A DNA stretch of 10,229 nt from an uncultured Eubacteriaceae bacterium (GTDB lineage: Bacteria > Bacillota > Clostridia > Oscillospirales > Acutalibacteraceae), in contig CALCVR010000101.1 of assembly GCA_937905915.1 (NCBI GenBank), positions 1 through 10,229 on the forward strand, written 5' to 3'. The translations under genes were made by a program, and so were the position numbers. Below, in pieces: positions 6,342 to 10,229 of the stretch (the first letter of the stretch is position 1; the number at the start of each line of letters is the position of its first letter). The notes below the pieces were generated by a model. It was not told where the DNA came from. It did no database searches and worked only from the letters and a program-made list of their open reading frames with translations.

Positions 6342-7123
6342 GCCGTAAGGGCCTCCTTTGGGATATTGAAAAGCTGCAATGTATTTTGGCAAGCGACATT
6401 CACAAGATCCTGAACATCACATTGGCGGATTTCTGCAATACGCGCAGCCGTAACGGCAATCATGGAGGAATCACACCGTTTGCCCCGATAGGGGACCGGC
6501 GCCATATAGGGGCAGTCGGTCTCCAACAAAAGACGTTCAATGGGAACTTCCCGTGCAACATCCACCGGATGCCGGGCATTTTTAAAGGTGACGGCGCCAC
6601 CCAAGCCGATATACATACCAAGTTTTACCGTTTCCCGCATCAGCTCTACACTACCGGAAAAACAGTGCACCACCCCTTTTGGACGATACTTCTTAAGAAG
6701 CTCCAGCGTATCGGCATGGGCCTCCCGGTCGTGGACGATAACCGGTAAATTAAGCTCTTTAGCAAGTTCTAGCTGCTGGGCAAACCGTTCCTGTTGGAGG
6801 GGGCGAGGGGAGAAATCGTAGTGATAGTCAAGGCCAATTTCCCCGATGGCTACCGCCTTAGGACGTTTCGTAAGCTGTTTTACCAGATGAAGATAATTGG
6901 CCGGAGCCTCGGCCACTTCATGGGGATGCACCCCTACAGCGGCGAATACAAAAGGATACCGAGACGCCAATTCCAAGCATGTTTGAGAGGTGGTTAAGTC
7001 GGAGCCGGCAGAGATGACACCCGTTACCCCTTTGGAGGGAAGGGAACCAAGCAGTTCCTCCCGATCGGAGTCAAAGGCGTCATCATCGTAATGGGAATGG
7101 GAATCAAAAATACCTTGAATCAT
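6338..7123 (-). CDS. tatD: TatD family metal-dependent hydrolase (putative DNase)
   Basis: A 261-residue TIM-barrel metallo-hydrolase of the TatD/YabD type. Members have 3'-5' exonuclease or D-aminoacyl-tRNA deacylase-like activities. All expected metal ligands are visible: HSH (His9, His11), GEIGLDYH (Glu95), VHDR (His131), VHCFSG (His153) and LLLETDCPYM (Asp203). The ATG at 7123 lies 12 bases after the metG stop, with a modest AAGGGTG Shine-Dalgarno within the end of metG. The metG-tatD order is conserved in many Firmicutes, as in metS-yabD of Bacillus subtilis. The stop overlaps the start of the radical SAM gene by four bases. The exact substrate cannot be told from sequence. Confidence 0.94.
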   Translation of the reverse strand: MIQGIFDSHSHYDDDAFDSDREELLGSLPSKGVTGVISAGSDLTTSQTCLELASRYPFVFAAVGVHPHEVAEAPANYLHLVKQLTKRPKAVAIGEIGLDYHYDFSPRPLQQERFAQQLELAKELNLPVIVHDREAHADTLELLKKYRPKGVVHCFSGSVELMRETVKLGMYIGLGGAVTFKNARHPVDVAREVPIERLLLETDCPYMAPVPYRGKRCDSSMIAVTAARIAEIRQCDVQDLVNVACQNTLQLFNIPKEALTA

Positions 7124-7135
7124 AAGAAAGCACCC

Positions 7136-9334
<2,199 letters not shown>

Positions 9335-9366
9335 CTAAAAACCCCAAACTGAAAGAAGGGGATAGG

Positions 9367-10080
9367 TTGAAAAGAGGGATCGCTCTGTGGGGAGAAGGTA
9401 TGGCCGGAGCATCGGCAAGTGGCGTTCTGACGGCGCTACAAGAACTGGGAATCCCATTGGATGTATTGTCCGGGTCTGGATCGGCGGCATTGCCGGCCGT
9501 ACTGTACTGTGTGAAAAAACAAGAGGAGAACAGGCGGCCTTATCTGTGTACCGCTAGTCAGATTATTCAGAAAAACAGCAGGTTTCGGGCCTTTCGCCGG
9601 GGATACCGCAGGTTAAGGCAACAATTAGATCGGTATAAGGCTCTAGATGTACGAAACTTAGAGCTACCTTGTGCAGTGGTGCAGACGTTAGAAAGCGGGA
9701 AAAAGGCTTGTATCGCCGCCCCTCTCCCAGCTATGGACTGTCCAGAGCTATCAATTACGCCAGACGCCGACCTAGCATATCTTATCCACAAAGGACTTTG
9801 GAGAAAAAGGACAGAACAGATGGATCCATGGGAAAGTTACAGCCGTCTCACATGGACGTTAATGCAGATGGGCGCGGAACAAGTGTTGTTGGTTCGTGCG
9901 GCAAGGAATGATTGTGTGGATTTTCCAGCGGAGACAAAACGAAAAAATGTATTGGAAATCTTGGTATCTTCCCAGGAGGCGCGATGTGCAGAGGATTGGC
10001 AAGAAGCCGGTTATCAAACCATCCTTTCTCGACAGATGGAAATTTATGATTGGGCCTTTTTTCAAAAAATACGTACATAG
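9367..10080 (+). CDS. Patatin-like fold protein with degenerate active site
   Basis: A 237-residue protein whose plan follows the patatin-like phospholipase family. The N-terminus KRGIALWGEGMAGASASGVL aligns with the family's oxyanion-hole strand (normally GGGxRG), LGIPLDVLSGSGSAALPAVLY with the nucleophile elbow (normally SGTSAGAL), LPCAVVQTLESGKKACIA with the strand VVATDLETGE, and MGAEQVLLVRA with LGADIVIAV. The nucleophile serine position is Gly38 and no GxSxG exists; the oxyanion motif reads GEGMAG. Asp153 (MDPWESY) falls at the catalytic DGG position by spacing, so only Asp may survive. A TTG start at 9367 is preferred since AAGGGG (9356-9361) lies five bases upstream and it gives the usual family N-terminus; ATGs at 9310 and 9325 lack a good ribosome site. 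It is divergent from metG and probably monocistronic. Alternative: a distant, unrecognised alpha/beta protein. Confidence 0.72.
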   Translation: MKRGIALWGEGMAGASASGVLTALQELGIPLDVLSGSGSAALPAVLYCVKKQEENRRPYLCTASQIIQKNSRFRAFRRGYRRLRQQLDRYKALDVRNLELPCAVVQTLESGKKACIAAPLPAMDCPELSITPDADLAYLIHKGLWRKRTEQMDPWESYSRLTWTLMQMGAEQVLLVRAARNDCVDFPAETKRKNVLEILVSSQEARCAEDWQEAGYQTILSRQMEIYDWAFFQKIRT

Positions 10081-10104
10081 AATCATAATCACAAGGGGCA
10101 ATTG

Positions 10105-10145
10105 AAATACGGACTATCTTATTATAAGATAGTCCGTATTTTTGT
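10105..10145 (+). terminator. Intrinsic terminator after the patatin-like gene
   Basis: AAATACGGACTATCTTA (10105-10121) and TAAGATAGTCCGTATTT (10125-10141) form a perfect 17-bp stem with a TTA loop, continuing into further T residues (10139-10143). It starts 25 bases after the stop of the patatin-like gene. The remaining 10146-10229 is AT-rich and holds nothing recognisable. Confidence 0.88.
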
Positions 10146-10229
10146 GAATGAAATTTATGATGTGAAAAGATAAGATGGTTTTATTCTTTTGGCTTTCAGC
10201 TGTTATTGCAAATATATAAATTTAGCTAC

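Noticed and set aside
10039..10161. Direct repeat GAAATTTATGAT at 10039-10050 and 10150-10161
   Set aside because: Twelve AT-rich bases repeated once are within chance in such sequence and flank no mobile element.

Overview
The window looks like chromosomal housekeeping DNA from a Gram-positive anaerobe, most likely a member of Clostridia close to Oscillospirales. The basis is the CdaA/CdaR c-di-AMP pair, a DivIVA-family coiled-coil protein, a methionyl-tRNA synthetase with a four-cysteine zinc knuckle and a C-terminal tRNA-binding domain, a TatD-linked radical SAM protein, strong Shine-Dalgarno sequences and tightly overlapping genes. Base composition is mixed, with no clear islands. The lineage is inferred from gene content only. 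No phage, insertion sequence, CRISPR array, tRNA or rRNA was seen.

Left part, plus strand (1-2363): the 3' end of ispD (cut by the window edge) overlaps ispF by one base; these are two enzymes of the MEP isoprenoid pathway. After a 68-base gap come a small DUF3343-type putative Se/S carrier protein and a class V aminotransferase/cysteine desulfurase, which overlap by four bases and look like a translationally coupled sulfur or selenium delivery pair. A well-formed promoter (2371-2398) then drives cdaA and cdaR (2456-4659), the membrane diadenylate cyclase and its YbbR-domain regulator, overlapping by four bases. Two strong stem-loops follow (4676-4757) and close this plus-strand unit.

Middle part, minus strand (4756-9106): metG, tatD and a TatD-associated radical SAM gene form one operon read leftwards from a promoter at 9189-9216. 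It is followed by a separately promoted divIVA-like gene. The divIVA frame stops at 4946, but another frame stays open for 63 more codons and ends exactly at the terminator hairpin, which suggests a frameshift or indel. The metG leader contains two hairpins that share competing arms.

Right part, plus strand (9367-10229): divergent from metG is a gene for a patatin-fold protein whose nucleophile serine and oxyanion-hole motif appear to be lost while the rest of the fold is retained, so it is a candidate pseudoenzyme. A perfect 17-bp stem-loop terminator follows, then about 85 bases of AT-rich sequence with nothing recognisable.

Most of the window is ordinary core genome. The items most worth a second look are the degenerate patatin-like protein, the apparent DivIVA frameshift, the Se/S carrier-desulfurase pair, the uncharacterised radical SAM protein tied to TatD, and the metG leader structure.
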